A stretch of DNA of 64,000 nucleotides from Winogradskyella sp. (GCF_028282165.1 NZ_JANQIM010000012.1:1-64000), one strand, 5' to 3'; numbered from the stretch's first letter, positions 27,829 to 36,197 are shown. Made by a program: numbers and translations. Notes: generated by a model not told the origin, from the letters alone.

Positions 27829-27845
27829 ATTCCTTTCTGTTTGTT

Positions 27846-27853
27846 ACTTTTGT
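27846..27853 (+). promoter_or_regulatory. possible Bacteroidota -7 element upstream of the LysE gene
   Basis: TACTTTTG fits TAnnTTTG and lies 17 bases before the ATG. A hairpin GTAAAC-CGCAA-GTTTAC fills the space right up to the start codon. No clear -33 TTTG was seen. Confidence 0.35.
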
Positions 27854-27870
27854 GTAAACCGCAAGTTTAC

Positions 27871-28563
27871 ATGTTAGATGATGTCTTAACAGCTATTCCA
27901 TTCGGAATTATTTTAGCCTTTACGATTGGTCCAGTCTTCTTTGTGTTATTGGAAACCAGTGCTACCAAAGGCTTTACTAGTGCTTTGGTTTTCGACTTAG
28001 GCGTTATTCTTGCTGATATCGTCTTTATTCTTCTCATTTTTATGAGTACTGACACGTTGTTGGATAAAATAAAGGATGATCCAAAACTATTAGTATTTGG
28101 CGGTGTTTTACTTGTGATCTATGGTCTGATTTCATTTATTAAAATCTCTAAATCGTTTCGATCTATTGTAAGGGAACATCACAGAATTGAACTACCAAAA
28201 AAGGACTACGGAAGACTGTTTGCAAAAGGCTTTTTACTTAATTTTATAAATATTGGCGTGCTATTGGGTTGGCTGGGTTTTATTGTCATAGGCACGTCAA
28301 TTACTACATCTAAGAATGGCGTAACGGTTTTTATAATCTCAATGTTAGCCGCTTACTTTGTGTGCGATTTGTTTAAGATAGCAGCAGCTAAACGTTTAAA
28401 AAATAAACTAACGCCCAGACGTATTTTTAAAACCAAGAAGATTGTCGCTTTAGTAATTTTAGGCTTCGGAATCCTTCTATTGTCTCAAGGATTGTTCCCG
28501 GAATTGTACGAAAAAGGCAAAGAACAGATTGACAAGGTGAATCCAATAAAAGATACGCATTAA
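27871..28563 (+). CDS. LysE family translocator
   Basis: A membrane exporter of the LysE/RhtB type with about six hydrophobic segments in 230 residues. Characteristic are the start AIPFGIILAFTIGPVFFVLLET and the second helix VFDLGVILADIVFILLIF. Such proteins export amino acids or related small molecules, and the substrate here is unknown. The TTG at 27841 in the track is less likely than the ATG at 27871, which gives MLDDVLTAIPFG. A GTAAAC/GTTTAC hairpin directly precedes the start and could affect translation. Confidence 0.86.
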   Translation: MLDDVLTAIPFGIILAFTIGPVFFVLLETSATKGFTSALVFDLGVILADIVFILLIFMSTDTLLDKIKDDPKLLVFGGVLLVIYGLISFIKISKSFRSIVREHHRIELPKKDYGRLFAKGFLLNFINIGVLLGWLGFIVIGTSITTSKNGVTVFIISMLAAYFVCDLFKIAAAKRLKNKLTPRRIFKTKKIVALVILGFGILLLSQGLFPELYEKGKEQIDKVNPIKDTH

Positions 28564-28571
28564 AAGTAAAT

Positions 28572-28598
28572 GCCTTTAAGCCTAAGTTAAAGGCTTTC
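28572..28598 (+). terminator. hairpin terminator after the LysE gene
   Basis: Perfect 8-bp arms GCCTTTAA and TTAAAGGC around a 7-base loop, followed by TTTC. The T run is short. Confidence 0.5.
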
Positions 28599-28601
28599 CT
28601 A

Positions 28602-28627
28602 GAGGTTTCGAATGGATTAGAATCGCA
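28602..28627 (-). repeat. degenerate copy of tRNA-Cys 3' end (older)
   Basis: GAGGTTTCGAATGGATTAG... matches the tRNA-Cys T-arm and acceptor region at about 20 of 26 positions. It lies 103 bases from the next copy, and TTAATCTAAA follows both. Confidence 0.5.
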
Positions 28628-28704
28628 ATGTATTAATCTAAAACTTTTCTAAAATTAATTAGAATCAAAAAACCTTTGAAAAGACAGAGGTAGTATTCAC
28701 TTTA

Positions 28705-28730
28705 GAGGTGTCGAGCGTATTCGAACCGCT
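28705..28730 (-). repeat. partial copy of tRNA-Cys 3' end
   Basis: GAGGTGTCGAGCGTATTCG... matches the real tRNA 3' end (28807-28832) at 25 of 26 positions. No D-arm or anticodon arm accompanies it, so it is a fragment, 102 bases downstream of the tRNA in its own direction. Confidence 0.8.
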
Positions 28731-28765
28731 TTGATTTAATCTAAATTTTCTTAAAATTTTAAAAT

Positions 28766-28795
28766 AAAAAAAGCCTTTGAATATTTCTCAAAGAC
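28766..28795 (-). terminator. rho-independent terminator of tRNA-Cys
   Basis: On the minus strand GTCTTTGA pairs with TCAAAGGC around a 7-base loop, and a T run follows. It starts 13 bases after the tRNA 3' end. Confidence 0.7.
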
Positions 28796-28807
28796 TTTAT
28801 GATTTCG

Positions 28808-28878
28808 AGGTGTCGAGCGGATTCGAACCGCTGTAGATGGTGTTGCAGACCACTGCCTAGCCACTCGGCCACGACACC
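28808..28878 (-). tRNA. tRNA-Cys (GCA)
   Basis: Read on the minus strand, acceptor arms GGTGTCG and CGACACC pair. The D-arm is GCC/GGC, the anticodon stem GTGGT/ACCAT has loop CTGCAAC and anticodon GCA, and the T-arm is AGCGG/CCGCT with loop TTCGAAT. The discriminator is U, as usual for tRNA-Cys. The variable loop is short, which excludes serine. CCA is not encoded. Confidence 0.95.
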
Positions 28879-28928
28879 TTATCGAGAGGGCAAATATATA
28901 AATTATATACGTTTTACCCTATATAGGC

Positions 28929-29291
28929 TTAGTTTTTTCGTTTTTCTGAAAGCACAATGGTTACCATTTCCACATTACCACCAATAGGAGGATTAATTTT
29001 ACTCACAGAAACAAAAACCTCATTAACCAATTGATCTTCACTAAAAATTCTATCGATAATACGTTGCGCTACGGTTTCCAATAGTTTCGAAGGTATAGCC
29101 ATTTCTTCTTTCACAACATGATTTAAGAACACATAATCGACAGTATCGTTTAACGCATCACTTTTTGAAGATCTTGATAAATCAGCCTCAACAGTAACAT
29201 CTACACGATAATCACTGCCAATAATGGTTTCTTCTTTTAAACAACCATGATGGGCATAAACCCTAATATTTTCAACTTTAATAATTCCCAT
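28929..29291 (-). CDS. folB: dihydroneopterin aldolase
   Basis: A 120-residue folate-pathway enzyme that cleaves dihydroneopterin to 6-hydroxymethyl-dihydropterin. Typical segments are IKVENIRVYAHHGCLKEE at the N-terminus, a central DTVDYVFLNHVVKEEM, SKLLETVAQRI (which carries the substrate-pocket Glu), and VSVSKINPPIGGNVE near the end. The length fits the family. It is a single gene, divergent from glnS, with a dispersed repeat element in its upstream region. Confidence 0.93.
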   Translation of the reverse strand: MGIIKVENIRVYAHHGCLKEETIIGSDYRVDVTVEADLSRSSKSDALNDTVDYVFLNHVVKEEMAIPSKLLETVAQRIIDRIFSEDQLVNEVFVSVSKINPPIGGNVEMVTIVLSEKRKN

Positions 29292-29314
29292 AGGGCAAAA
29301 ATAATACTACAGGT

Positions 29315-29357
29315 GTCACTTCGAGTGAATTTCTGCAAGAAATTTGTATCGAGAAGT
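29315..29357. repeat. dispersed repeat, GTCACTTCGAG type (copy E)
   Basis: GTCACTTCGAGTG ... TATCGAGAAGT, enclosing AATTTCT-GC-AAGAAATT, lies between folB and glnS in the shared upstream region. Confidence 0.65.
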
Positions 29358-29439
29358 TAATTCGCGAAGAAATCAAATACATGACAAATAGCACATTAAT
29401 GTTACAATTTATGTAATTTTACACCTTAATTTTTTTGAA

Positions 29440-31476
29440 ATGTCAGAGTACACCCCTCTCAATTTTATAGAGCAAATTATAGAAGAAGATTTGGCCAATG
29501 GACTACCAAAGGAAAAGCTACGTTTTCGTTTCCCTCCAGAGCCTAATGGTTACTTGCACATTGGGCACACTAAAGCCATTGGGATAAGCTTTGGATTAGG
29601 TGAAAAATACAACGCTCCGGTAAACTTAAGATTTGATGATACCAATCCAGCCAAGGAAGAACAAGAGTACGTCGATGCTATAAAACGAGACATTTCGTGG
29701 CTAGGTTATAAATGGGCCAATGAGTTGTATTCTTCAGATTATTTTGATGAATTGTACAATTGGGCTGTGAGATTGATCAAAGATGGAAAGGCTTATGTGG
29801 ATAGTCAATCGTCTGAAGCCATGGCAGAGCAAAAAGGGACACCAACACAACCAGGAACCAATAGCCCATTTAGAAATAGAAGTATTGAAGAGAATCTGGA
29901 TTTGTTCCAACGTATGAAAGCTGGTGAGTTTCCTGCCGGAACCCATGTCTTACGCGCCAAGATAGATATGGAAGATCCAAATATGTTGATGCGCGACCCT
30001 ATTATGTATAGAATCCTTTATGCACATCATCATAGAACAGGAGACCAATGGTGCATTTATCCAATGTACGATTGGACACACGGCGAAAGCGACTATATTG
30101 AACAGATTTCGCATTCACTATGCTCATTGGAATTTAAGCCACACAGAAAACTCTATAATTGGTTTAGGGACCATGTGTATGAATACAATAAAGACCGACT
30201 TCCATTACCACCAAAACAGCGCGAATTTGCACGCCTTAATTTAAGTTATACCATAATGAGTAAGCGCAAATTATTGAGATTGGTTGAAGACGGAGTTGTC
30301 AGTGGCTGGGATGATCCACGTATGCCAACCATTTCAGGATTGCGACGTCGCGGTTACACACCGAACTCTATTCGTCAGTTTATTGAAAAAGTAGGTGTGG
30401 CAAAGCGCGAAAATGTGATAGATGTGTCCTTGTTGGAGTTTTGCATTCGCGAAGATTTAAATAAAACCGCCAATCGTGTTATGGCCGTTTTGGATCCTGT
30501 AAAAGTGGTTATTACCAATTATCCTGAAGACCAAGAAGAATGGCTTGAAGCCGAAAACAATCAAGAAGATGCCTCAGCTGGCTTTAGAAAAGTACCATTT
30601 TCTAGAGAGATTTATATCGAAAAAGAAGACTTTAAGGAAGAAGCGGACAACAAGTTTTTTAGACTTAAACTAGGTGGTGAAGTGCGATTAAAGAATGCTT
30701 ACATTATTAAAGCCAATAGAGTGGTTAAGAATGAAAACGATGGGGTTACGGAAATTCACTGTACATACGATACAGATACGTCTAAGAAAGTAAAGGGCAC
30801 ACTACATTGGGTTTCTATAAAACATGCGATTGCTACCGAAGTAAGAGAATACGATCGCTTGTTTATGCATGAAGCGCCAGATAGTGATAAGGATAAAGAT
30901 TTTATAGAGTTCCTAAATCCAAATTCCCTAACAGTAAAAACAGGTTACTTAGAACCAAGTCTAGCTGAAGTTAAAGTGGGTGAGCGGTTTCAATTTCAAC
31001 GCTTAGGCTATTTTGTGGTTGACGAAGATTCGACGTCTGCAAAATTGGTGTTTAATAAAACCGTTGGATTGCGCGATAGTTGGGCGAAACAGACCCGTGC
31101 TGAGCAAAGTCGAAGTAAGCCAAAACAGAATGTCACTTCGAGCGTAGTCGAGAAGTCTCATAATAAACCACAACAGCAAAGAAAAGCCATTAGTATTATT
31201 CAACAATTAGGTAAAAAGTACACCAATTTGCCAGAGGAAAAACAAGCCAAAGCAAAAGCTGAGATACAACAACTGGCTCAAGAGGTGTCTTATGAAGAAT
31301 TAGAACCTTTGTTTGGAACTGCTGTCAAAAAAGCAGGAACACGAATAGCGGTAATGATTTCATTAAAAGAACTGCTTAAAAATGGGTTGCAACGCAATGA
31401 AGCTATTGATGCGTTTATAGCAAAAGCTTTAGAAGATAAGAACGAATTGTTAGTTGCCGAAGCGCAATCTATTTAA
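29440..31476 (+). CDS. glnS: glutamine--tRNA ligase with C-terminal YqeY-like extension
   Basis: This class I synthetase charges tRNA-Gln. Residues 1-340 are catalytic: PPEPNGYLHIGH (HIGH motif 40-43) and MSKRK at 273-277 as the KMSKS equivalent. A beta-barrel anticodon-binding region reaches about 545. Residues about 580-678 (QRKAISIIQQLGKKY ... GLQRNEAIDAFIAKAL) form a YqeY/GatB-tail-like tRNA-binding extension. The linker between them contains VTSSVVEKS (565-573), encoded by an in-frame copy of a dispersed repeat. With a GlnRS present, the cell need not use the GatCAB route for tRNA-Gln. Confidence 0.95.
   Translation: MSEYTPLNFIEQIIEEDLANGLPKEKLRFRFPPEPNGYLHIGHTKAIGISFGLGEKYNAPVNLRFDDTNPAKEEQEYVDAIKRDISWLGYKWANELYSSDYFDELYNWAVRLIKDGKAYVDSQSSEAMAEQKGTPTQPGTNSPFRNRSIEENLDLFQRMKAGEFPAGTHVLRAKIDMEDPNMLMRDPIMYRILYAHHHRTGDQWCIYPMYDWTHGESDYIEQISHSLCSLEFKPHRKLYNWFRDHVYEYNKDRLPLPPKQREFARLNLSYTIMSKRKLLRLVEDGVVSGWDDPRMPTISGLRRRGYTPNSIRQFIEKVGVAKRENVIDVSLLEFCIREDLNKTANRVMAVLDPVKVVITNYPEDQEEWLEAENNQEDASAGFRKVPFSREIYIEKEDFKEEADNKFFRLKLGGEVRLKNAYIIKANRVVKNENDGVTEIHCTYDTDTSKKVKGTLHWVSIKHAIATEVREYDRLFMHEAPDSDKDKDFIEFLNPNSLTVKTGYLEPSLAEVKVGERFQFQRLGYFVVDEDSTSAKLVFNKTVGLRDSWAKQTRAEQSRSKPKQNVTSSVVEKSHNKPQQQRKAISIIQQLGKKYTNLPEEKQAKAKAEIQQLAQEVSYEELEPLFGTAVKKAGTRIAVMISLKELLKNGLQRNEAIDAFIAKALEDKNELLVAEAQSI
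31132..31159. repeat. GTCACTTCGAGCGTAGTCGAG-type repeat embedded in glnS (copy F)
   Basis: GTCACTTCGAGCGTAGTCGA followed by GAAGTCTC is a canonical short flavobacterial repeat, read in frame as V565-S573 of GlnRS in the linker before the C-terminal extension. Confidence 0.8.
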
Positions 31477-31570
31477 TCATTTCGTCTAATCTTTATTATC
31501 TAACTAAAGGCTAAAATCCTGCAATTTCATTGTAGTTGCTTTCGGTTTCTATAAACTTTTAAGAGTATTT

Positions 31571-31650
31571 GTCATTTCGAACATAGTGAGAAATCCCATT
31601 ATAAAATCAACACTATGAGATTCCTCGTCGCTTTGCTCTGTCGGAATGAC
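31571..31650. repeat. paired dispersed repeat between glnS and next gene (copy G)
   Basis: Two head-to-head half elements: GTCATTTCGA...GAGAAATC on the plus strand, and GTCATTCCGACAGAG...GAGGAATC on the minus strand. Together they make an ~80-base imperfect inverted repeat. It fills much of the otherwise empty region after glnS. Confidence 0.7.
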
Positions 31651-31748
31651 ACAGTCAAAAAAGAATTTCATTCATCTAGAAAACTATGAATTTCAAAGCT
31701 ATAGTGATTTATTTGTTGTGTTTTGATAAGTCTTACGACAAAACACAC

Positions 31749-32255
31749 ATGAAGTCATTTGTTGCCATTTTAATTACACTTTGTTCATTAGCCATGTATT
31801 CTCAAAGCATGACCAACGAAAAGCTTGATGATATTTATACGTCCATTAGCGATTCCATACAAGGTAGATCTGGTACATGGCAATTTTATATCAAAGATGT
31901 GCAAATGATCTCAATTGCAGATAGCATTCATAACAGAATGCGCATTATGTCCCCAATTACTGACTCTAATACCTTAACAGATGATTTAATTAAAGCGGCG
32001 ATGATTGCCAATTTCCATACGGCTTTGGATGTAAAATATGCCGTTACCGATGGTATTTTATGGTCAGTTTTCATTCATCCTTTAAAAGAATTATCAGGTC
32101 ATCAGGTTAAAGATGCGGTGAGTCAGGTCTACAATGCCAATGTGAATTTCGGAACCACTTTTGCGAGTACTGGCCTGTCATTTCCATTTAGTCAACTATC
32201 TGAAGAGAAAGAAAAAAAAGAACCGAACTCGAGTTTAAAAAAGAAGAAAATCTAA
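31749..32255 (+). CDS. exported hypothetical protein
   Basis: I do not recognise the family. From the ATG at 31749 the product is 168 residues with a clean signal peptide (SFVAILITLCSLAMYSQS). The ORF track's longer start adds 21 residues that would sit before this signal, so I rejected it. The mature part is mixed alpha/beta (KAAMIANFHTALDVKYAVTDGILWSVFIHPL) and ends in a very basic tail, SSLKKKKI. Periplasmic location is likely. It stands alone between a repeat and a strong terminator. Confidence 0.75.
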   Translation: MKSFVAILITLCSLAMYSQSMTNEKLDDIYTSISDSIQGRSGTWQFYIKDVQMISIADSIHNRMRIMSPITDSNTLTDDLIKAAMIANFHTALDVKYAVTDGILWSVFIHPLKELSGHQVKDAVSQVYNANVNFGTTFASTGLSFPFSQLSEEKEKKEPNSSLKKKKI

Positions 32256-32286
32256 GAACAGATTATATATTAATAGCTTAATACTT

Positions 32287-32319
32287 AAACCTCTAAGTTA
32301 TGGACTTAGAGGTTTTTTT
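32287..32319 (+). terminator. rho-independent terminator
   Basis: Perfect 12-bp arms AAACCTCTAAGT and ACTTAGAGGTTT around a 5-base loop, followed by a T run. It ends the transcript of the exported hypothetical protein. Confidence 0.88.
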
Positions 32320-32357
32320 GTACTTTTAGTGATACTAACTATAAATCACATTACATT

Positions 32358-32834
32358 ATGGAAATGAATTTTTTAGCCATTGTGGTGGCTGCAATTGTGC
32401 CCTTAGTTATCGGAGCTATTTGGTATAATCCAAAAGTATTAGGAACCGCTTGGATGAAAGCTTCTGGGATGACAGAAGAGAAAATGAAAAGTGGAAATAT
32501 AGCCGTTATATTTGGCATAACCCTAGTATTATCTGTACTATTAGCTATGTCTGTGAATGGGATGGTTATTCATCAGATTGCAGCGTCACAAATGGTATAT
32601 CCAGATATGGAAGCCGAAACCTACAAAGCATTTATGGCCGAATTTGGAAATGCCCATCGTAATTTTCGACACGGTGCACTTCATGGCGCTATAGGTGCTA
32701 TATTTTTTGTATTACCAGTACTGGGAATAAATGCACTCTTTGAGCGAAAGAGCTGGAAATATATTCTTATTAATGTTGGATATTGGGTGGTAACCTTAAC
32801 AATTATGGGAGCTATTCTTTGCGGATGGAAATAA
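32358..32834 (+). CDS. DUF1761 family membrane protein
   Basis: 158 residues with about four transmembrane helices. The family hallmark is the N-terminal helix followed by IGAIWYNPKVLGTAWMKASGM; helices LVLSVLLAMSVNGMVI, GAIGAIFFVLPVLGINALF and NVGYWVVTLTIMGAILC follow. The function of DUF1761 proteins is unknown. Met3 is an equally good start. It is flanked by terminators on both sides, so it is a single-gene unit. Confidence 0.85.
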   Translation: MEMNFLAIVVAAIVPLVIGAIWYNPKVLGTAWMKASGMTEEKMKSGNIAVIFGITLVLSVLLAMSVNGMVIHQIAASQMVYPDMEAETYKAFMAEFGNAHRNFRHGALHGAIGAIFFVLPVLGINALFERKSWKYILINVGYWVVTLTIMGAILCGWK

Positions 32835-32838
32835 ATTA

Positions 32839-32866
32839 AAAAAGCCTTGATTTTCCAAGGCTTTTT
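32839..32866. terminator. bidirectional terminator
   Basis: AAAAAGCCTTG and CAAGGCTTTTT are perfect arms around a 6-base loop, with A and T runs on either side. It serves the convergent DUF1761 and SPFH genes. Confidence 0.85.
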
Positions 32867-32874
32867 AAGATCTA

Positions 32875-33804
32875 TTATAAACTTTCGCTGTCTTTTTTAG
32901 CTTTTTTCATGGCTTCACCAATTTGATTGCTGGCCGTGAAACTCGCCACCATATCATTAAGCATATTGCTTCCGGCTTGTGGAGAGTTAGGCAATAATAT
33001 TAAGTTACTATTTGTCTCTTGCCCTATAGATTGTAAGGTATCGTAGTGTTGCGTCACAACGATAAGGGCTGAAGCTTCCTGGGAGTTGATGCCGACTTTA
33101 TTCAATACTTCAACCGACTCTTCTAATCCACGCGCAATTTCACGACGTTGGTCGGCAATACCTTGCCCTTGCAAACGCTTGCTTTCAGCTTCGGCTTTCG
33201 CTTTTTCAACGATAAGGATACGAGCTGCATCACCTTCAAATTGTGCAGCAATTTTTTCACGTTCAGACGCATTAATTCGGTTCATTGCAGCCTTCACCTG
33301 TGCATCGGGATCAATATCTGTAACTAGGGTTTTAATAATGTCGTAACCATATTCTAGCATGTATTCTTGTAATTCACGCTTTACAGCAATGGCGATATCA
33401 TCTTTTTTTACAAAGACATCATCAAGTTTCATTTTTGGGACTTCGGCACGTACTACATCAAAGACGAATGATGTAATCTGATCGTGTGGATATTCTAACT
33501 TATAGAAAGCGTCATACACCTTATCTCTTATCACTTTATACTGTACGGAAACTTTTAGTTTTACAAATACATCATCTAAAGTCTTAGTCTCTATTAATAC
33601 ATCTAGCTGTTGAATTTTAAGGCTTAATTTTCCAGCTATACGATCTACCAATGGGATTTTTATCTGTAAGCCAGAGTGTCGAATACTTTGGAATTTACCA
33701 AAGCGCTCTATCACAGCAGCAGTTTGCTGTTTCACAATAAAGAACGCGGAAATCAAAATAATTAGACTAAAAAATATAATCGGAATTAAAACAAATTGAC
33801 CCAT
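32875..33804 (-). CDS. SPFH/Band 7 family protein (paraslipin-like)
   Basis: A 309-residue membrane scaffold protein. One N-terminal transmembrane helix (LIPIIFFSLIILISAFFIV) is followed by the SPFH domain (about 25-200: AAVIERFGKFQSIRHSGLQIKIP, QLDVLIETKTLDDVFV, DIDPDAQVKAAMN). A coiled coil rich in Ala/Glu/Lys follows (KIAAQFEGDAARILIVEKAKAEAESKRLQGQG). Relatives oligomerise in membrane microdomains and bind FtsH-type or NfeD-type partners; neither is adjacent here. Confidence 0.92.
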   Translation of the reverse strand: MGQFVLIPIIFFSLIILISAFFIVKQQTAAVIERFGKFQSIRHSGLQIKIPLVDRIAGKLSLKIQQLDVLIETKTLDDVFVKLKVSVQYKVIRDKVYDAFYKLEYPHDQITSFVFDVVRAEVPKMKLDDVFVKKDDIAIAVKRELQEYMLEYGYDIIKTLVTDIDPDAQVKAAMNRINASEREKIAAQFEGDAARILIVEKAKAEAESKRLQGQGIADQRREIARGLEESVEVLNKVGINSQEASALIVVTQHYDTLQSIGQETNSNLILLPNSPQAGSNMLNDMVASFTASNQIGEAMKKAKKDSESL

Positions 33805-33870
33805 AACAAGTTTTTTAAAAGGTTAGTGAATACGTGACATTAAATTTAAGTAATATTAAATTATTTTACT

Positions 33871-33878
33871 TAGGTTTG
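33871..33878 (+). promoter_or_regulatory. possible Bacteroidota -7 element
   Basis: TAGGTTTG fits TAnnTTTG, 22 bases before the outer-membrane-protein start codon. No matching -33 TTTG was seen. Confidence 0.35.
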
Positions 33879-33900
33879 TTGCAATTAGCTCTTAAATCTC

Positions 33901-34581
33901 ATGAAAAAAACCAATTACCTAATATTAATAGCTTTTTGCATAACCTTCGTTACATTTAGCTACGCACAGCATAAGCGTTATACCATAAAGAATGGATTTG
34001 CGCTTGGCGGTGGATTAACCCAATACGACATTTTAACGGATAATTTAAATACCACCTCAGGCAGTGGTTGGTTAATTAGTGCATCTACGACAGCCGATAT
34101 ACCTCACAAATGGTACAACATTAGTTTTGGGATGCAATTGTCTGAGAATACTATTGAAATTGAAGGGTTAAGCTCTAATGATGGTGTTGCATTTACAGAT
34201 CAACAGCTCGAATACAAAATCTTTGCCGCACAACTCTCTATGCTGCTGCATGCCAAAGTGATTAAAAACTTATTGACTATTGACTTAGGTCCTATGTTAC
34301 AATACAACGGTAAGATGGAGTTGCAAGACGACAACCAAGAGAATCTATTCGTTAGCGTTAGCAACAGCAGATTTGAAGCAATTGAATTGGAAGATATTTC
34401 CCAATTTAATGTCAATGGTGCCATAGGAGCGACTTTAGGCTTTCAATTTATTAAGTTGCGCGTACAATATATCTATGGTTTTACCAATATATTGAACAAG
34501 TTCAACGACAAAAACCTTACTAGCGAAAACTTAAAAGGCAATCAGAGTATGCTAACCTTTGCGGCTTTAATTACGTTCTAG
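33901..34581 (+). CDS. outer-membrane beta-barrel protein (PorT-like)
   Basis: 226 residues with signal peptide NYLILIAFCITFVTFSYAQ. The mature protein consists of alternating amphipathic strands (GFALGGGLTQYDILTD, GWLISASTTADIPHKWYNISFGMQL, AIGATLGFQFIKLRVQYIYGFTNIL) typical of 8-strand barrels in Bacteroidota. It ends in LTFAALITF with a terminal Phe, the usual outer-membrane assembly signal. Function is unknown. It is convergent with gltX, overlapping by 4 bases. Confidence 0.82.
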   Translation: MKKTNYLILIAFCITFVTFSYAQHKRYTIKNGFALGGGLTQYDILTDNLNTTSGSGWLISASTTADIPHKWYNISFGMQLSENTIEIEGLSSNDGVAFTDQQLEYKIFAAQLSMLLHAKVIKNLLTIDLGPMLQYNGKMELQDDNQENLFVSVSNSRFEAIELEDISQFNVNGAIGATLGFQFIKLRVQYIYGFTNILNKFNDKNLTSENLKGNQSMLTFAALITF

Positions 34582-36146
34582 ATACTTTTCACCAAAGCAT
34601 CGATACGTTTTACGGTTTCGTTTTTACCTATCATAAACATAATTTCAAAGACATCAGGACCTTGTAGCGCGCCTACTAAGGCTAAACGTAAAGGCATCAT
34701 CACTTTTCCAAAACCGATATTGTTTTCAGTAATCCATCCTTTTAGTTTTGATTGAAGATTTTGAACCGTAAATTCTCTGGTCACAGAGACAATTTCTATC
34801 ACTTTTTGCATCAGCTCAACCGTACCTTCTTTAATAGCTTTTTTAGATGCTTTTTCATCGTAAGTTTCTGGCGCCACGAAAAAGAAATGGCTTAAGCCCC
34901 AAAACTCATGGATAAAAGTGGCACGTTCTTTAATTAAGCGAATAACTAAAGCAATGTAATTAACATCAATGTCATTTTGAGTGGAACGAGAAATCTCATC
35001 TAATTTATTATCTATAATTAGTTTGAATTGTTCGGCCAAATCCAAGTCTAACTGTTGCTGCATGTAGTGATGATTAAACCATTTGGTTTTATCAGGATCG
35101 AAACGCGCTCCGGCTTTGTTAACGCGTTCTAAATCGAATTCATTGACCAATTGCTCTAAGCTGAAAATTTCCTGCTCAGTACCAGGATTCCAACCTAAAA
35201 AGGCTAAAAAGTTTACCACAGCTTCAGGGAAATACCCATCTTCCTTATAGCCTCTTGAGGTTTCATTGGTCTTCGGGTCTGTCCAAGCTAATGGAAATAC
35301 TGGAAACCCTAATTTATCACCATCACGCTTACTTAATTTCCCTTTTCCTGTAGGTTTAAGTATTAATGGCAAATGAGCAAATTGAGGTGCTTCCCAGCCA
35401 AATGCATCATACAACAACTGATGCAAAGCCAAAGATGGCAGCCATTCTTCACCACGGATTACATGCGAAATCTGCATTAAATGATCATCTACAATATTAG
35501 CTAAATGGTAAGTGGGCATCCCATCGCTTTTAAATAAGATTTTATCATCGAGTACATTGGTATCAATAGAAATATCACCACGTATAATATCTTTTAGATG
35601 TAAAGTTTCATCTTGTGGTGATTTAAAGCGTATCACAAAGTCTTCACCAGCATCAATTTTAGCTTTAGTATCTTCTTTAGAAAGTACTAAAGAATTCACT
35701 AAACGTCCTTTTTCACGATTATGCCAGTTATAGATAAAGGTTTTGCCTTTAGCCTCATGATCTTTTCTATGCGCATCGAGTTGCTCAGATGTATCAAAGG
35801 CATAATAGGCTTTGTCTTCGGCTATCAGTTGGTCGGCATATTGCTTATATAAATGTTTACGCTCACTTTGTCGGTATGGTCCAAACTTTTCATCTTTTGA
35901 GCCTATACTGAGTGTGGTTGAATTAGGTCCTTCATCAAAAGGAATGCCACACCAATTAAGGGCTTCAACAATATAATCTTCTGCACCTTCTACATAACGA
36001 TTTTGATCGGTGTCTTCAATCCTTAACACAAAATCACCACCATGCTTTTTAGCGAATAGATAATTGAATAAAGCGGTTCTTACACCACCAATATGTAAAG
36101 GTCCTGTTGGACTGGGCGCAAAGCGCACACGTACGTTTTGACTCAT
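34578..36146 (-). CDS. gltX: glutamate--tRNA ligase
   Basis: A class I synthetase charging tRNA-Glu, 522 residues. Motifs are RFAPSPTGPLHIGGVRTALF (HIGH equivalent) near the N-terminus and GKLSKRDGDK (KMSKS equivalent) around residue 270. RIEDTDQNRYVEGAEDYI is also standard. The C-terminal helical anticodon-binding part starts at about 340. With glnS present, GltX may be discriminating. Its leader contains a short dispersed repeat. Confidence 0.96.
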   Translation of the reverse strand: MSQNVRVRFAPSPTGPLHIGGVRTALFNYLFAKKHGGDFVLRIEDTDQNRYVEGAEDYIVEALNWCGIPFDEGPNSTTLSIGSKDEKFGPYRQSERKHLYKQYADQLIAEDKAYYAFDTSEQLDAHRKDHEAKGKTFIYNWHNREKGRLVNSLVLSKEDTKAKIDAGEDFVIRFKSPQDETLHLKDIIRGDISIDTNVLDDKILFKSDGMPTYHLANIVDDHLMQISHVIRGEEWLPSLALHQLLYDAFGWEAPQFAHLPLILKPTGKGKLSKRDGDKLGFPVFPLAWTDPKTNETSRGYKEDGYFPEAVVNFLAFLGWNPGTEQEIFSLEQLVNEFDLERVNKAGARFDPDKTKWFNHHYMQQQLDLDLAEQFKLIIDNKLDEISRSTQNDIDVNYIALVIRLIKERATFIHEFWGLSHFFFVAPETYDEKASKKAIKEGTVELMQKVIEIVSVTREFTVQNLQSKLKGWITENNIGFGKVMMPLRLALVGALQGPDVFEIMFMIGKNETVKRIDALVKSI

Positions 36147-36159
36147 GTTTTGTTAGATT

Positions 36160-36183
36160 GTCAGGCTGAGCGTAGTCGAAGCC
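36160..36183. repeat. short dispersed repeat in the gltX leader (copy H)
   Basis: GTCAGGCTGAGCGTAGTCGA followed by AGCC matches the flavobacterial repeat class. It lies between the gltX promoter-like element and its ATG, so it would be in the 5' leader. Confidence 0.65.
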
Positions 36184-36197
36184 TAAATTTTAGAAAG

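Noticed and set aside
28799-28987. 62-codon plus-strand ORF overlapping tRNA-Cys
   Set aside because: It lies antisense to the tRNA gene and the folB 3' end; the Cys/Arg-rich peptide only reflects the tRNA sequence.
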